Shown here: one piece after another, positions 24,709 to 35,442 of the stretch
How positions within the stretch are numbered: position 1 is the first letter of the stretch
How the letters are laid out: each line of letters starts with the position of its first letter
The notes under the pieces: generated by a model
Databases searched by the model: none
The model's input: only the letters and a program-made list of their open reading frames with translations
What the model was told of the DNA's origin: nothing
From: CAZYQW01 sp964649825
GTDB lineage: Bacteria > Planctomycetota > B15-G4 > JADJEK01
NCBI GenBank assembly: GCA_964649825.1
Contig: CAZYQW010000106.1
Coordinates: 1 to 36,119 of the forward strand
DNA: 36,119 nucleotides
Direction of reading: 5' to 3'
Position numbers and translations under genes: made by a program

Positions 24709-25908
24709 TCAGAAGTCGTTCACGCCGGCCGCGACCTTGTTGTTCCGCCCGCAGTTGTTGGCGCCTTGATCCACGAAGCCGTCGTCCGACTTCGCAGTGT
24801 TGGCCTCCAGCCACGTGAGCTGCCCCTCCACGACGACTCCTTCGCCGCCGTTCTGCCGCACGGAGCACGAGCGCACCGAGGTACCGACGGCGTCGATGGT
24901 GAGATAGATGCCGTGGCTCCCGTTGCCCTTGGCGGTGACGGACGTCAGGTTCGTGCCGCCTTCGGTGATGCGGATGCCGTTGCCGGCGTTGTTGCTGTAC
25001 GTGCCCCCGTCGATGGTCGCCCCGAGGCCGCCGCCGAGCAGTCCGTACGTGTTCCCGGTCGCCTTGCAGTCCTGCAGGCACAACTGGGCCGAGTCCGTGT
25101 TGAAGCCGGCGCGCACGTTGTCGCTCGAGGTGCAGTTGCGCACGGAGTGGCCGCCGCCGTCGACGAGGATCCCGTCGAGACCGCCGCCGCCGACGGTCAC
25201 GCCGTCGAGGAAGTGGCCGTTGCCACGCAGCGTGATCACGCCGGCGTTACCTGGTGCCGATCCCCCGGCCGCGACGTAGGAGCCTCCCACGATCCGACAG
25301 TTCAGCGCCAGCGCCGACAAGATGGCACCGTTCAATCCGCATCCGTCCGCGCGGCAGTCGCTGAGCTCGTGACCGCACCCGTCGATGATGAACCCCACGC
25401 CCTGCATTCCGGAGAAATCGCAGTCGTGGAAACGAGCGCCGAGGCCGAGCGACCCGATGACTTGGACGCCGAAGTCGTCCCCCGCGACGCCGTTCACGCC
25501 GGTGAGGCGCACGTCGTGGGTGACTCCAGTGAGAATCACCGCCGCGACCGTGTCGAGCGTATCCGCGCTCTTGACGGTGACCTGCTCCAGTCGAACATGT
25601 CTCGCGTTGTTGATCTGCACGGCGGCGCCGATCCCCTGGCCCTCGATCAACACCGTTCCCTTGCCCTTCCGCTTGATGATGAGCTCCGTCTGTCCCGAAC
25701 TGCCGTAGTCGACGACGACGGATTCTTGATACGTCCCCGACGGGATCAAGATCGTGTCGGTCTCATCGGCGTTCGCGATCGCGGCGTCGACCGCGGATTG
25801 GATGGAGTCGAGGCCGCCAGTGCCGACGACGAGCTTGTCCGCGAAAGTCGACGAAGCGAGCACGGTGCTCATGAGCGCTATGCAGTAGACGGGCATTCGG
25901 GTCTTCAT
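24709..25908 (-). CDS. Secreted right-handed beta-helix protein
   Basis: 399 residues from ATG 25908, preceded by GGAGGAAGAG. Signal peptide ~1-23 (ending STFADK). The mature part starts with a pectate-lyase-like cap (SIQSAVDAAIANADETDTIL, IPSGTYQESVVVD) and continues in short Gly/Asn/Asp-rich coils (NNARHVRLEQVTVKS, DGCGHELSDCRADGCG, GNGHFLDGVTVGGGGLDGIL) that stack as a right-handed parallel beta-helix. Such proteins are often surface polysaccharide lyases or glycan-binding proteins, but no catalytic residues could be singled out. Codon use looks less extreme in GC than in neighbouring genes. The C-terminus has no sorting motif. Confidence 0.85.
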   Translation of the reverse strand: MKTRMPVYCIALMSTVLASSTFADKLVVGTGGLDSIQSAVDAAIANADETDTILIPSGTYQESVVVDYGSSGQTELIIKRKGKGTVLIEGQGIGAAVQINNARHVRLEQVTVKSADTLDTVAAVILTGVTHDVRLTGVNGVAGDDFGVQVIGSLGLGARFHDCDFSGMQGVGFIIDGCGHELSDCRADGCGLNGAILSALALNCRIVGGSYVAAGGSAPGNAGVITLRGNGHFLDGVTVGGGGLDGILVDGGGHSVRNCTSSDNVRAGFNTDSAQLCLQDCKATGNTYGLLGGGLGATIDGGTYSNNAGNGIRITEGGTNLTSVTAKGNGSHGIYLTIDAVGTSVRSCSVRQNGGEGVVVEGQLTWLEANTAKSDDGFVDQGANNCGRNNKVAAGVNDF

Positions 25909-26433
25909 AGATCTCTTCCTCCTGATGCGGTGGACATGGGACCACCGAAGGGTGGCCTCGCTCGACATTCGCACAGCTCGGGCCAAACGGAATCGTGCGC
26001 CGCACGCGCGGGAAGCGGAGGTGCAGACTGTGGTCGCGTCCCGCCGACACGCCGAGAAACAGGCACGAGCCGTCCGCATCGAGTCCGCATGTCGGGTTCG
26101 TTTGCCGTCTGCCGCGTCGCTCCACCCTCTCGATTCCACCGGGCCCGGTTCCGTTTCTACAAAGCGACGTGTGGCGAACCCGCCCAGTGCAACACGCCCA
26201 TCGAGACTAAGGACGTGATCGTGACGAGGACGTAGGACGAGGACGTGAGGCGCAACGTCTCGTTCTCCGTGCTGGTGTCGTTGCATGCCGTCGCGAAGCG
26301 TCTCCTCGTCGACCATACGGTTCCCGAGGCCGTCGGCCGTCTCCATATGCGGCTTGCGACGGGTCGAAGCCGCGAGCGACCTCGACCTCCGCAACTCGGC
26401 CGAGATTCGCCGAGATTCAAGGAGAAGGTCCAG
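25909..26433. other. Gene-poor stretch with possible frameshifted small membrane ORF
   Basis: About 525 bases without a clear gene. On the minus strand, ATG at 26346 starts METADGLGNRMVDEETLRDG, which looks coding. A shift of frame is needed to join it to NETLRLTSSSYVLVTITSLV, then SMGVLHWAG, a single membrane helix ending at the stop at 26157-26159. The two halves together resemble a broken ~60-residue membrane protein. Direct copies of GACGAGGACGT at 26223 and 26236 fall in this helix. Confidence 0.3.
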
Positions 26434-26553
26434 ATGACGGGATCGACGATGTCCGCTGGCGAGCAGGCTCGCGTGCCGCCGTCGTTGGCGTCGGACGCTG
26501 ACGCGGAGATCGCGCGGCGAGGGTCACGCCGAGGTCCGGGTCGATGGAGTTGA
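26434..26553 (+). CDS. Short ORF, doubtful
   Basis: 39 residues from ATG 26434 with a good AAGGAG site. The start MTGSTMSAGEQARVPPSLAS gives way to Arg/Gly-rich sequence, and the ORF overlaps the start of the next gene by ten bases. It could be a leader or the truncated 5' end of a lost gene. No family was recognised. Confidence 0.2.
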   Translation: MTGSTMSAGEQARVPPSLASDADAEIARRGSRRGPGRWS

Positions 26554-26951
26554 GCGACGTCGGCAAGCTCGGACTGTCCCTTGCGCTCGGGCTCTTGGAC
26601 GGTCTACAGCGCGAGCGCGCCGCGCCTCACGTCGCCGGGATTCGCACGATCGCGCTGGTCAGCGTGCTCGGCGCATTGGTGGAGTGCATCGACGATCCGC
26701 TCGGAGCCTGGCGTGCGGTCGCCGCAATGGCGTCCGTGGCGCTCGTTCTCATCGTCAGCGCGTGCGACACGTCCACCGACGGAGACCGAGGGCCAGGCTC
26801 GACCACTCGTCGCCGGCCCTCGTGGCGGAAGCGTCGCGATCCTCTCCACTGGAAAGGGCCCCTGCATCGCTTCGCGGACCGGATCGGCGAGGCCGACGCC
26901 AACGCGATGTTCCGGCTCGCGCGGCTCGGGCTCGTGCTGGCCCTCGGGTGA
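26544..26951 (+). pseudogene. Internally shortened MgtC/DUF4010-type membrane protein
   Basis: The frame from ATG 26544 begins like MgtC/SapB-DUF4010 proteins: LGLSLALGLLDGLQRERA, AGIRTIALVSVLGALV and a second helix ending MASVALVLIVSA. It then turns into an Arg/Ser-rich stretch (~residues 74-100) unlike a membrane protein, and later regains family-like sequence (GPLHRFADRIGEADANAMFR). It stops after 135 residues, whereas intact DUF4010 proteins are near 400. This fits an internal deletion or frameshifts plus 3' truncation. Intact members are inner-membrane proteins of uncertain role. Confidence 0.55.
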
Positions 26952-26997
26952 GGGCGACGGTGCTCACGAGGTACGAACCGATCGGATGCGTGGCGAC

Positions 26998-27312
26998 TCA
27001 GTCCATCGGGACCTTGCGCGGCTCGACGTAGTGGCGCTTCCCCTTGTCCTCCGAGAGCCGCGCGGCTTCGGCCGCGGCCTGTTCCTTCTCCGGATACGGG
27101 TACGCCTTCACCTGTTCGCCCAGGTGGTTGCACACCGCCCAGACGACCCGCATGCGACCGGCCGGCACGGCCGCCACGCGCGACCCGGAGCGCGAGGACT
27201 TCTTCGCGGGCGCTGCTTTGCGCTTCTCGGCCTTCTCTCGCCGCTCGCGCTCGGCGGCGGCCTTCTCGGCGGCCATGCGCTCGAGACGCTCGTTGAACGA
27301 CATTCTGCCCAT
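26998..27312 (-). CDS. Small basic protein with conserved C-terminal domain, function unknown
   Basis: 104 residues from ATG 27312 (GGAGG nine bases upstream); ATG 27303 is an alternative. The first ~50 residues are an Ala/Glu/Lys/Arg-rich helix followed by a Lys/Ser-rich linker. Residues ~52-104 form a compact domain: MRVVWAVCNHLGEQVKAYPY, PEKEQAAAEAARL, then GKRHYVEPRKVPM. The same domain pattern recurs in small planctomycete proteins as I recall, always without known function. It is divergent from the helicase gene. Binding to nucleic acid through the basic N-terminus is only a guess. Confidence 0.7.
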   Translation of the reverse strand: MGRMSFNERLERMAAEKAAAERERREKAEKRKAAPAKKSSRSGSRVAAVPAGRMRVVWAVCNHLGEQVKAYPYPEKEQAAAEAARLSEDKGKRHYVEPRKVPMD

Positions 27313-27695
27313 GGCCCCAAGCCTCCCCGATCCGAACCGGAAAGTCCACGCTCCTTCCGCCCGAGCCACAACATCTTTGGTTTGGAACATGGATTGAACG
27401 CTGGAAATAGGCTATCGTTCCGGCCTTCGGGTCCTCAGCCGGGCGAATCGTTACAGCTCGGGCGACCCCTTTCCCGATCCAAGGAACGTTGACGTGGTTC
27501 GCCGTCCAGCGGCGCCACAGGATCGCGGCGGAAGACCGCCGCCATCGTTCGCGGGACCCCGAGGTCGAACCTCGATCTCCCCGCGACCATGCCGTCCGAG
27601 GCCGAGGCCCAGGTGGGGCCGCTTCGAGAACGCATCGTCCCGCGGCGGGATTCCGCAGGCGCGCGAAGGGCGCGCAGAAAGTTCTCCAACTCAAG
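27313..27695. other. Divergent intergenic region and long helicase leader
   Basis: 383 bases between two divergent genes. Bases ~27368-27420 are clearly AT-richer than the surroundings (TTGGTTTGGAACATGG, GGAAATAGGCTATCG) and are the likely promoter zone, although no pair of boxes at correct spacing stands out. The helicase leader would then be near 280 bases. No cold-shock-box or riboswitch motif was recognised. Confidence 0.4.
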
Positions 27696-29009
27696 ATGAC
27701 GTTTGAAACCATGGGACTCCGCCCGGAGCTGCTCCGCGGCGTCCGCGACCTCGGATTCGTCGAACCGACTCCGATCCAGCAAGAAGCGATTCCGGCCGCG
27801 CTCGACGGGAGGGACCTCCTCGCCTGCGCCATGACCGGAAGCGGCAAGACCGCCGGCTTCATCCTTCCTATCCTCCACCGGCTGCTCGAGACGAAGCCGG
27901 ATCGCCCGCGCGCGCTGATCATCACCCCGACGCGCGAACTGGCTGCACAGGTGCTCGACGACATGGTCGGCCTCGCGTCCGGGACGCGCCTTCGCGGCGC
28001 GGCGATCTTCGGCGGCGTCGGCATGCGGCCGCAAGAGCGTGCGTTCGCGCGCGGCACGGACGTGATCGTCGCGACGCCGGGCCGCCTGCTCGATCATCTC
28101 CGGCATCCCTACGCCCGGCTCGATTCGATCGCGATGCTCGTTCTGGACGAGGCGGACCGCATGCTCGACATGGGGTTCCTGCCGGACGTGCGACGCATCC
28201 TCCGCCACCTTCCGGCCGTACGCCAGACGTTGCTCTTCTCGGCGACGATGCCGCCCCCGATCGCGAAGCTCGCACAGGACATGCTCCGCGATCCGGTCTC
28301 GATCTCGGTCGGACGGAAGTCGTCGCCGGCCGACGGCGTCCGTCATCGCGCGTTCGCGGTCGACGGGGCGCAGAAGTCGAACCTGCTGCTCGACGTCTTG
28401 AGCGGCAAGGACGTCGGATCGGTGCTGATCTTCACCCGGACGAAGCACCGCGCGAACCGCCTCGCGATGTTCCTCGAGAAGAACCGCCGTCGAGCCGAGA
28501 AGCTCCACGGCAACCGCTCGCAGTCGCAGCGCCAGGCGGCGCTCGACGCCTTCAAGAGCGGCCGCGTCGGGATCCTCGTCGCGACCGACATCGCGGCGCG
28601 CGGCATCGACGTCGAAGACCTGAGCCACGTCATCAACTTCGACGTCCCGCGGACGTACGAGGACTACGTCCACCGCGTCGGCCGCACCGCCCGCGCCGGC
28701 CGCACCGGCGACGCCTTCACGTTCGTGGCGCCCGAAGAGAGAGCGGAGTTCCACGCGATCGAGAAGGCCCTGGGACGACGAATCGATCGCGAGCCAACCC
28801 CGGATCGTGACGGCGCGACGCCCGCGGTCCAGCCGGAATCCTTCGATCGAGCCCCCGCGGCGCCGCACGCGCAGCGATCTCCGTCGCGACGATCACCCCG
28901 GTCGTCCCGCCCCCAGCATTCGGGACGTCCCGGCCCGAGCGCGGGAAAGAAGCCGGGCCGGCGAGGAGCGGAGCGCGGCACGCGATCCGACCGTTGGTCG
29001 CGACGCTGA
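27696..29009 (+). CDS. rhlE: DEAD-box RNA helicase, RhlE type
   Basis: 437 residues from ATG 27696. All helicase motifs are present in order: the Q motif (FVEPTPIQQEAIP), motif I AMTGSGKT, Ia PTRELAAQ, Ib TPGRLLDHL, II DEAD, III SAT, IV VLIFTRTKHRA, V ATDIAARGIDVE and VI HRVGRTARAGR. The core ends near residue 370, followed by a basic, Pro/Arg/Ser-rich tail of ~65 residues. The closest subfamily by sequence feel is RhlE, which remodels rRNA or mRNA during ribosome assembly and decay. It has a long leader and is followed by a strong hairpin. Confidence 0.93.
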   Translation: MTFETMGLRPELLRGVRDLGFVEPTPIQQEAIPAALDGRDLLACAMTGSGKTAGFILPILHRLLETKPDRPRALIITPTRELAAQVLDDMVGLASGTRLRGAAIFGGVGMRPQERAFARGTDVIVATPGRLLDHLRHPYARLDSIAMLVLDEADRMLDMGFLPDVRRILRHLPAVRQTLLFSATMPPPIAKLAQDMLRDPVSISVGRKSSPADGVRHRAFAVDGAQKSNLLLDVLSGKDVGSVLIFTRTKHRANRLAMFLEKNRRRAEKLHGNRSQSQRQAALDAFKSGRVGILVATDIAARGIDVEDLSHVINFDVPRTYEDYVHRVGRTARAGRTGDAFTFVAPEERAEFHAIEKALGRRIDREPTPDRDGATPAVQPESFDRAPAAPHAQRSPSRRSPRSSRPQHSGRPGPSAGKKPGRRGAERGTRSDRWSRR

Positions 29010-29058
29010 AACTTCGCTCGTAGCAACGGGCCGAACCCGCAAACGCTGATCGAACGTT

Positions 29059-29106
29059 CGCGAGCGATCGCTGGCGCCCAACCCACGGCGCCGTCGATCG
29101 CTCGCG
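29059..29106 (+). terminator. Large hairpin after the helicase gene
   Basis: CGCGAGCGATCG (29059-29070) pairs perfectly with CGATCGCTCGCG (29095-29106). An inner GGCGCC/GGCGCC stem extends it. It starts 49 bases past the helicase stop. There is no T-tract, so the role as terminator is inferred from position. Confidence 0.5.
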
Positions 29107-29210
29107 GGCGTCTCGCACGAAGCGACCGGCGTTCGCGCCGCCGCTCGGGTGGTCCGTCGCCGCTCACGCCGGCGACGGTTCGAGTCGAGCGCCGGCAGAG
29201 CTCTGCCTCC

Positions 29211-29257
29211 TTGACTTGACACGGCCGCGAAGTACCTTGCTCCGGGAATGATTCCCG
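29211..29257 (+). promoter_or_regulatory. Possible promoter with operator-like dyad for the 29321 sulfatase gene
   Basis: TTGACT (29211-29216) and TACCTT (29233-29238) are 16 bases apart. The perfect dyad CGGGAA-TGA-TTCCCG (29243-29257) lies at the expected start of transcription, where a repressor could block it. The start codon follows ~65 bases later. Confidence 0.4.
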
Positions 29258-29320
29258 TCGGCTTCGTTCAGGGAGCCGGACTGGAGTGCGTCGTTCGAGC
29301 CGGACATGAGGTGGTCCGCC

Positions 29321-30904
29321 ATGAGGGTCGTGACTCTCGGGTTCGCGTTGTGGGCCGGCATCGTTCCGTTCGCTCGGAGCGACGCTCCCGTGGTTCCCCA
29401 CAACGTCGTGGTGATCCTCCTCGACGACGTCGGCGTCGATCTCATCGGCGCGTACGAGCCGTTCTACGACGGCCACCCGAACCCGAACCATCCGAATCGA
29501 ACTCCGACGATCGACCGGCTGGCGCAGAGCGGGATGCTGTTCCGAAACTGTTGGGCCAACCCGATCTGCTCGCCGACGCGGGCGCAGATCCTGACCGGTC
29601 GTCCGGCGTGCCGCTCCGGCATCGGCTGGATCGTGAAGACCGCAGACTGGCTCGCGGACGGCGTCGTCGGCGCCAGCGACGAAAGCGACTCGTTCGGGGT
29701 GGGGCTCGATCCGGAGATCGAGACGATCGCAACGGTGCTCCGCGCACCGGGCGCGATGTTCCCGTACGAGACCGCGGCGCTCGGGAAGTGGCACCTCGCG
29801 GATCTCGAGCAGCATCCACCGACGACGGGGCCGATCCATCCCCTCGGCGCGGGCAGCGTGCCCTGGTTTCACCGCTACGCCGGCTCGATCGCGAATCTCG
29901 GGAGCGAGAACTACAACTACTGGACCAAGACGTTCGGCGCGACGATCTCGAGCGCCACCGACGAGTGCCTGCCGATGCCCGGCTCGTACTGCGAGTCGAA
30001 GTCGATCGAGTACGCGACCGCGGACACGACCGACGACGCGATCCAGCTCGCGTCGTCGTTGCCCGAGCCGTTCTTCCTGTACGTCGCGTACAACGCGATC
30101 CACACCCCGCTGAACCCGCCGTTCCAACCGTTGACCGGGGCGTCCTGCTTTGGTGGGACGGTCACGACCGATCCCGTCTGCGGGTGGGGGGGCGACGTGC
30201 CGACGAAGGGTCACTGCATGATGCAGTGGCTCGACAGCGAGATCGGTCGGCTCGTCTGCGTCCTCGAGGACTCGGTCTCCCAACCGGAGCTGCCGACGAC
30301 GATCATTCTGATGGGCGACAACGGGACGTTCGACAAGGTCGTCGTGCCGCCGTTCGTCGCGGGCCACGGCAAGCGGAGCATGTTCCAGGGCGGAATCAAC
30401 GTCCCGTTGATCGTGAAGTCGCCGTTGATCCCCTCCCCACTCGTCGGCGGGACGTGCAACGCGCTCGTCGCCGCGAGCGACTTGTTCGCCACGATCGCCG
30501 AGCTCGCCTTCGCGCCGCTTCCGCCCGACCCGCACCGGCTGCGCGACTCGGTCTCGATCGTGCCTTACCTCGGGGGGCACGGCGGCTCGATCCGGTCGTT
30601 CGTCTACTCCGAGTGGTTCCGGCACAACTTCCGTCCGACCCCACGCGGCAAGCCTCCCGCCGGCTACGAGCTGAGCAAGCACTACCGTGCGATCCGCGAC
30701 GTTCCCGGGATGAAGCTGATCCAGACGGTGACGCCGGGAGCGGCGGGGACGCTCGAGTACGAGGAGCACTTGTTCGACCTCAGCGTCGATCCGCATGAGC
30801 TCGTCGACCGGATCGGGTCGGTCCACGCGCCGCCGTACGACGCGGCGTACACCCGGCTGCGCGGCCCGCTCGCGACGACCTATCCGCCGCTCGTCACGCC
30901 GTAG
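29321..30904 (+). CDS. Secreted formylglycine-type sulfatase
   Basis: 527 residues from ATG 29321, chosen over ATG 29306 because AGGTGG precedes it by six bases. Signal peptide ~1-21 (ending ARSDA). The sulfatase signature is canonical: metal Asps 35-36 in VILLDDVG, then CSPTR with Cys83, the residue oxidised to formylglycine, then ILTGRP; GKWH (155-158), AIHTPLN with His261, and MGDNGTF (Asp333, Asn334). It is thus an active-type arylsulfatase, probably removing sulfate from glycans outside the cytoplasm; the substrate is unknown. It appears to be a single-gene unit with its own promoter and a small hairpin after the stop. No sulfatase-maturing enzyme is in the window. Confidence 0.93.
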   Translation: MRVVTLGFALWAGIVPFARSDAPVVPHNVVVILLDDVGVDLIGAYEPFYDGHPNPNHPNRTPTIDRLAQSGMLFRNCWANPICSPTRAQILTGRPACRSGIGWIVKTADWLADGVVGASDESDSFGVGLDPEIETIATVLRAPGAMFPYETAALGKWHLADLEQHPPTTGPIHPLGAGSVPWFHRYAGSIANLGSENYNYWTKTFGATISSATDECLPMPGSYCESKSIEYATADTTDDAIQLASSLPEPFFLYVAYNAIHTPLNPPFQPLTGASCFGGTVTTDPVCGWGGDVPTKGHCMMQWLDSEIGRLVCVLEDSVSQPELPTTIILMGDNGTFDKVVVPPFVAGHGKRSMFQGGINVPLIVKSPLIPSPLVGGTCNALVAASDLFATIAELAFAPLPPDPHRLRDSVSIVPYLGGHGGSIRSFVYSEWFRHNFRPTPRGKPPAGYELSKHYRAIRDVPGMKLIQTVTPGAAGTLEYEEHLFDLSVDPHELVDRIGSVHAPPYDAAYTRLRGPLATTYPPLVTP

Positions 30905-30918
30905 GCGGCGCAAGCCGC
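30905..30918 (+). terminator. Small hairpin just after the sulfatase stop
   Basis: GCGGC-GCAA-GCCGC forms a 5-bp stem with a stable GNRA-type loop, directly behind the TAG stop. The kinase gene converges from the other side. There is no T-tract. Confidence 0.4.
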
Positions 30919-30998
30919 ACGATCGTGGTCGCCGCGCGTCGACCCCACGTCCTCGAGGAGCATCGAATGCGTCCGATGTGGCTCGCCGTCACGCACCG

Positions 30999-33104
<2,106 letters not shown>

Positions 33105-33130
33105 GGCGTTCCAGTGTACACTCGGTCCGT
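33105..33130. promoter_or_regulatory. 26-base divergent control region of kinase and sigma genes
   Basis: Only 26 bases separate the two start codons. A perfect palindrome AGTGTACACT lies at 33113-33122, nearly in the centre. With so little room, each promoter must lie inside the other gene, and the dyad could be a shared operator. No Shine-Dalgarno precedes the sigma ATG. Confidence 0.4.
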
Positions 33131-33757
33131 ATGAATGACGGGACGTCGGTGACGGGGCGCCATCTCGAGCGCGCGGCGGCGGGGGAGCGGGAGAGCTTGG
33201 CGTGGATCGTCGATCGCTTCGACGCGACGCTGCACGCGGCGGCGGCGTGGCGCCTGTCCGGTCGGCTGCGCGCCGTGTGCGACCCGGACGATCTCGTGCA
33301 GGAGGTGTGGACGATCGTGCTACGGCGCCTCTCCGAGCTCGACGCGCCGCGATTCCAATCGACGCCGGCGTTCCTCGCCTTCCTCGCGTCGACGCTGCGC
33401 AACCTGGTGAACAACCTCCTGCGCAAGCACGTCTTGCGCGGTCGGCCGCTCGACGCGTCTCGCCGGGACGATCGCGCGACCGACGCGCTCGATCTCCTGC
33501 GGTCCGAGGTCACGTCGGTCACGACGAGAGCGAGCGTGGGCGAGGCGCGGGCCGCTCTCGCCGCCGCGCTCGATCGGCTCGACGACGGGGACCGCGCGGT
33601 GATCGTGCTGCGCGGCATCGAGCAGACCTCGAACCAGGACACCGCGGTGATCCTCGGCGTCACCCCGAACGTCGTCGCGACGCGCTACCGGCGCGCCCGA
33701 GCGCGGCTGCGGTCGCTCCTGCCGGACTCGATCTTCGACGAGCTCGGCGAGGCGTGA
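33131..33757 (+). CDS. ECF-family RNA polymerase sigma factor
   Basis: 208 residues from ATG 33131. Region 2 is at ~25-100 (CDPDDLVQEVWTIVLRRL, FLAFLASTLRNLVNN), a linker follows, and region 4 at ~135-200 has ALDRLDDGDRAVIVLRGIEQ and the helix-turn-helix NQDTAVILGVTPNVVATRYR. Both essential regions are complete. No anti-sigma factor gene is adjacent. Instead it is divergent from a Ser/Thr kinase, as in ECF groups controlled by phosphorylation. It probably directs RNA polymerase to an unknown regulon, possibly including its own locus. Confidence 0.93.
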   Translation: MNDGTSVTGRHLERAAAGERESLAWIVDRFDATLHAAAAWRLSGRLRAVCDPDDLVQEVWTIVLRRLSELDAPRFQSTPAFLAFLASTLRNLVNNLLRKHVLRGRPLDASRRDDRATDALDLLRSEVTSVTTRASVGEARAALAAALDRLDDGDRAVIVLRGIEQTSNQDTAVILGVTPNVVATRYRRARARLRSLLPDSIFDELGEA

Positions 33758-33794
33758 GCGGATCGCCCGGTCACGGCCCCGGTCAAGGCCCCGA

Positions 33795-34358
33795 TCAAGG
33801 AACGATGATCGGCTTCCCGACCGTCTTGAACGAGAGGGTGAGCCCGGTGGTGATCGCTTCGCTGACGAGGAAGAACTTGCCGCTGACCTTGGTCGGTTCG
33901 AACGTCCCCTTCTTGAACTTCACCTTCCCCTGGCAGAACACGTCCGCGTCCGCGAGGAACATGCCGTAGTTGCCGGCCATCCAGAACTGCCCGTCGTTCG
34001 CGACCTGGCCGTTCAGGGTGGTCGTATCGAGCCCGTCCGGGTTCGTCGCCACGCGCCACGAGGACTTGCCGTCGTAGTAGAGGTAGAACTTCCCGTTCGG
34101 ATCGAGGTCGAGGAAGTCATCCGCGTAGTCGGGGAGCGACCCCTTCAACACCTTGGAGATGTCGCCGTTCTTCACGTTGCCGATCGGCGGCTTCACGCCC
34201 GGCGGCAGGATGACGCCGGTGTCCCAGCTCTTCCCGGACATGGAGAGCTCGAACACGAACGGCGAGCCGAGCTTCGCGGTGCCGGCGTTCATCGCGAGGA
34301 TCGAGATTGGGGCGGCGAGTAGGGCGGCGAACGCGCCCAGCAGGAATCGGCGGGACAT
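33795..34358 (-). CDS. Small secreted protein, function unknown
   Basis: 187 residues from ATG 34358. Signal peptide ~1-25 (RRFLLGAFAALLAAPISILA). The mature part is beta-rich with repeated short motifs: NGDISKVLKG, LDPNGKFYLYYDGKSSW, NGQVANDGQFWMAGNYGMFL, and a Lys-rich end with VKFKKGTFEPTKVSGKFFLV. It has one Cys and no catalytic signature. Similar small exported proteins of unknown function occur in planctomycetes. It converges on the sigma gene and is divergent from the phosphatase gene. Confidence 0.75.
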   Translation of the reverse strand: MSRRFLLGAFAALLAAPISILAMNAGTAKLGSPFVFELSMSGKSWDTGVILPPGVKPPIGNVKNGDISKVLKGSLPDYADDFLDLDPNGKFYLYYDGKSSWRVATNPDGLDTTTLNGQVANDGQFWMAGNYGMFLADADVFCQGKVKFKKGTFEPTKVSGKFFLVSEAITTGLTLSFKTVGKPIIVP

Positions 34359-34554
34359 AGAGCGGTCTCCAGTGCTGCGGGTTCCGACGCGGGCGCTCGA
34401 CGAGGCCCGTCCGGGGAAAGGTGTTGCATGGCCGATCGCGATGACCGGGATTTCGAGAAAAGAGAGTCGGGCCGAGCCGGAAGCGGCGCTCGAAACCGGC
34501 GGTGCAACGCCGTTACGATGCGCCGGCCGCGGACCAAAGATGGAGGTGCGTCCC

Positions 34555-35136
34555 ATGCCCGAGGCGATTCACGCCACGCGTCGCCAGGTGCTCGCGTTGG
34601 CCGGATGCGGCATCCTCGCCGCGCCCGTGGGAAGGGCGGCCGAGACCGGGGCGGTCCGGGCCACGACCGTCATCTTCGTCCGCCACGCGGAGAAGGAGAA
34701 CGACGGGACGGGCGACCCGAGCTTGAGCGGGGCCGGACGCCGGCGAGCCGACGCGCTCGCTGCCGCATTGGCCGCGGCGGGAGTGACGCGCCTGTTCGCG
34801 ACCGAGCTCGTGCGGACCCAGCAGACGCTCGCCCCGCTCGCGGCGCGGCTCGGGCGTGCGGTCGAGATCCACGCTTCGCGCGAGCCGCGCGACCTCGTGG
34901 CCACGCTCGCCGACGCGCCGCCGGGCCAGGTCGCCGTGGTGGCCGGTCACTCGAACACGGTGCCGGCGATGGTGGCGGCGCTCGGCGGCGGGCTCGCCGG
35001 CCTGGACGCGTCCGGCCACCTCCCGGAGTCGGAGCACGACCGTGTCATCGTGATGACGCTCGCGTCGTCGGGTCCGGACCGACCGCTTGCCGCCGTCGCC
35101 ACCGTGGAGCTGCGGCTGCCGCTCGCGGAGGATTGA
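34555..35136 (+). CDS. Tat-exported histidine phosphatase (SixA/PhoE branch)
   Basis: 193 residues from ATG 34555, with GGAGG nine bases upstream. The N-terminus TRRQVLALAG plus a hydrophobic run and an Ala-rich cleavage zone looks like a twin-arginine signal. The histidine phosphatase core is complete: IFVRHAEK (Arg43, His44, the phospho-acceptor), SGAGRRRADALA, a TELVRTQQT helix with Arg87, and VVAGHSNTVP (His132). The short length fits the SixA-like branch. The substrate is unknown; extracytoplasmic location points to phosphate release from small phosphoesters. The same reading frame continues after the TGA as a coding-like segment (35137-35325). Confidence 0.88.
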   Translation: MPEAIHATRRQVLALAGCGILAAPVGRAAETGAVRATTVIFVRHAEKENDGTGDPSLSGAGRRRADALAAALAAAGVTRLFATELVRTQQTLAPLAARLGRAVEIHASREPRDLVATLADAPPGQVAVVAGHSNTVPAMVAALGGGLAGLDASGHLPESEHDRVIVMTLASSGPDRPLAAVATVELRLPLAED

Positions 35137-35325
35137 CCGGCCGCGCCGGAGGAGGCGATTCGCTTTCCGCTCGAGTCGGTCGAGCCGAACGAAGCGCGCT
35201 TCACCGGGCTCACGATCGATCGTGACGGCGACCGGCTCGAGATCCGCGTCCGGTTTCGAGCGAGCGACGGAGGATCCCGATGGGAACCGTTCCGCTTCGA
35301 GCGGTACGACCCGACCTCGTCGTAG
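35137..35325 (+). other. Coding-like segment in phase after the phosphatase TGA, no start codon
   Basis: After the TGA at 35134-35136 the same frame stays open for 62 codons to TAG 35323-35325 and reads like real protein: AIRFPLESVEPNEARFTGLT, IDRDGDRLEIRVRFRASDGG, then WEPFRFERYDPTSS. Third positions are strongly G/C-biased as in genes. There is no ATG, GTG or TTG in frame. GGAGGAGG precedes an ATT at 35158, but only two bases away. It may be a cut-off C-terminal extension, a gene with a mutated start, or a rare ATT-started gene. Confidence 0.45.
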
Positions 35326-35442
35326 CGGCGCGGCCGAGAAACGAAGACTCCGACTCGTCGCTGTCGCTTGGCTGGCGGCGTGTCGGTCGTCGAGGGAAGG
35401 GAGGGTTTCGGACGCGCGGCGAGTGGGAGCCGCGCGGTGGCG

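Noticed and set aside
26223..26246. Two direct copies of GACGAGGACGT as a possible binding-site repeat
   Set aside because: They fall in the likely coding frame of a membrane helix (SSSYVLV) on the minus strand and have only two copies.
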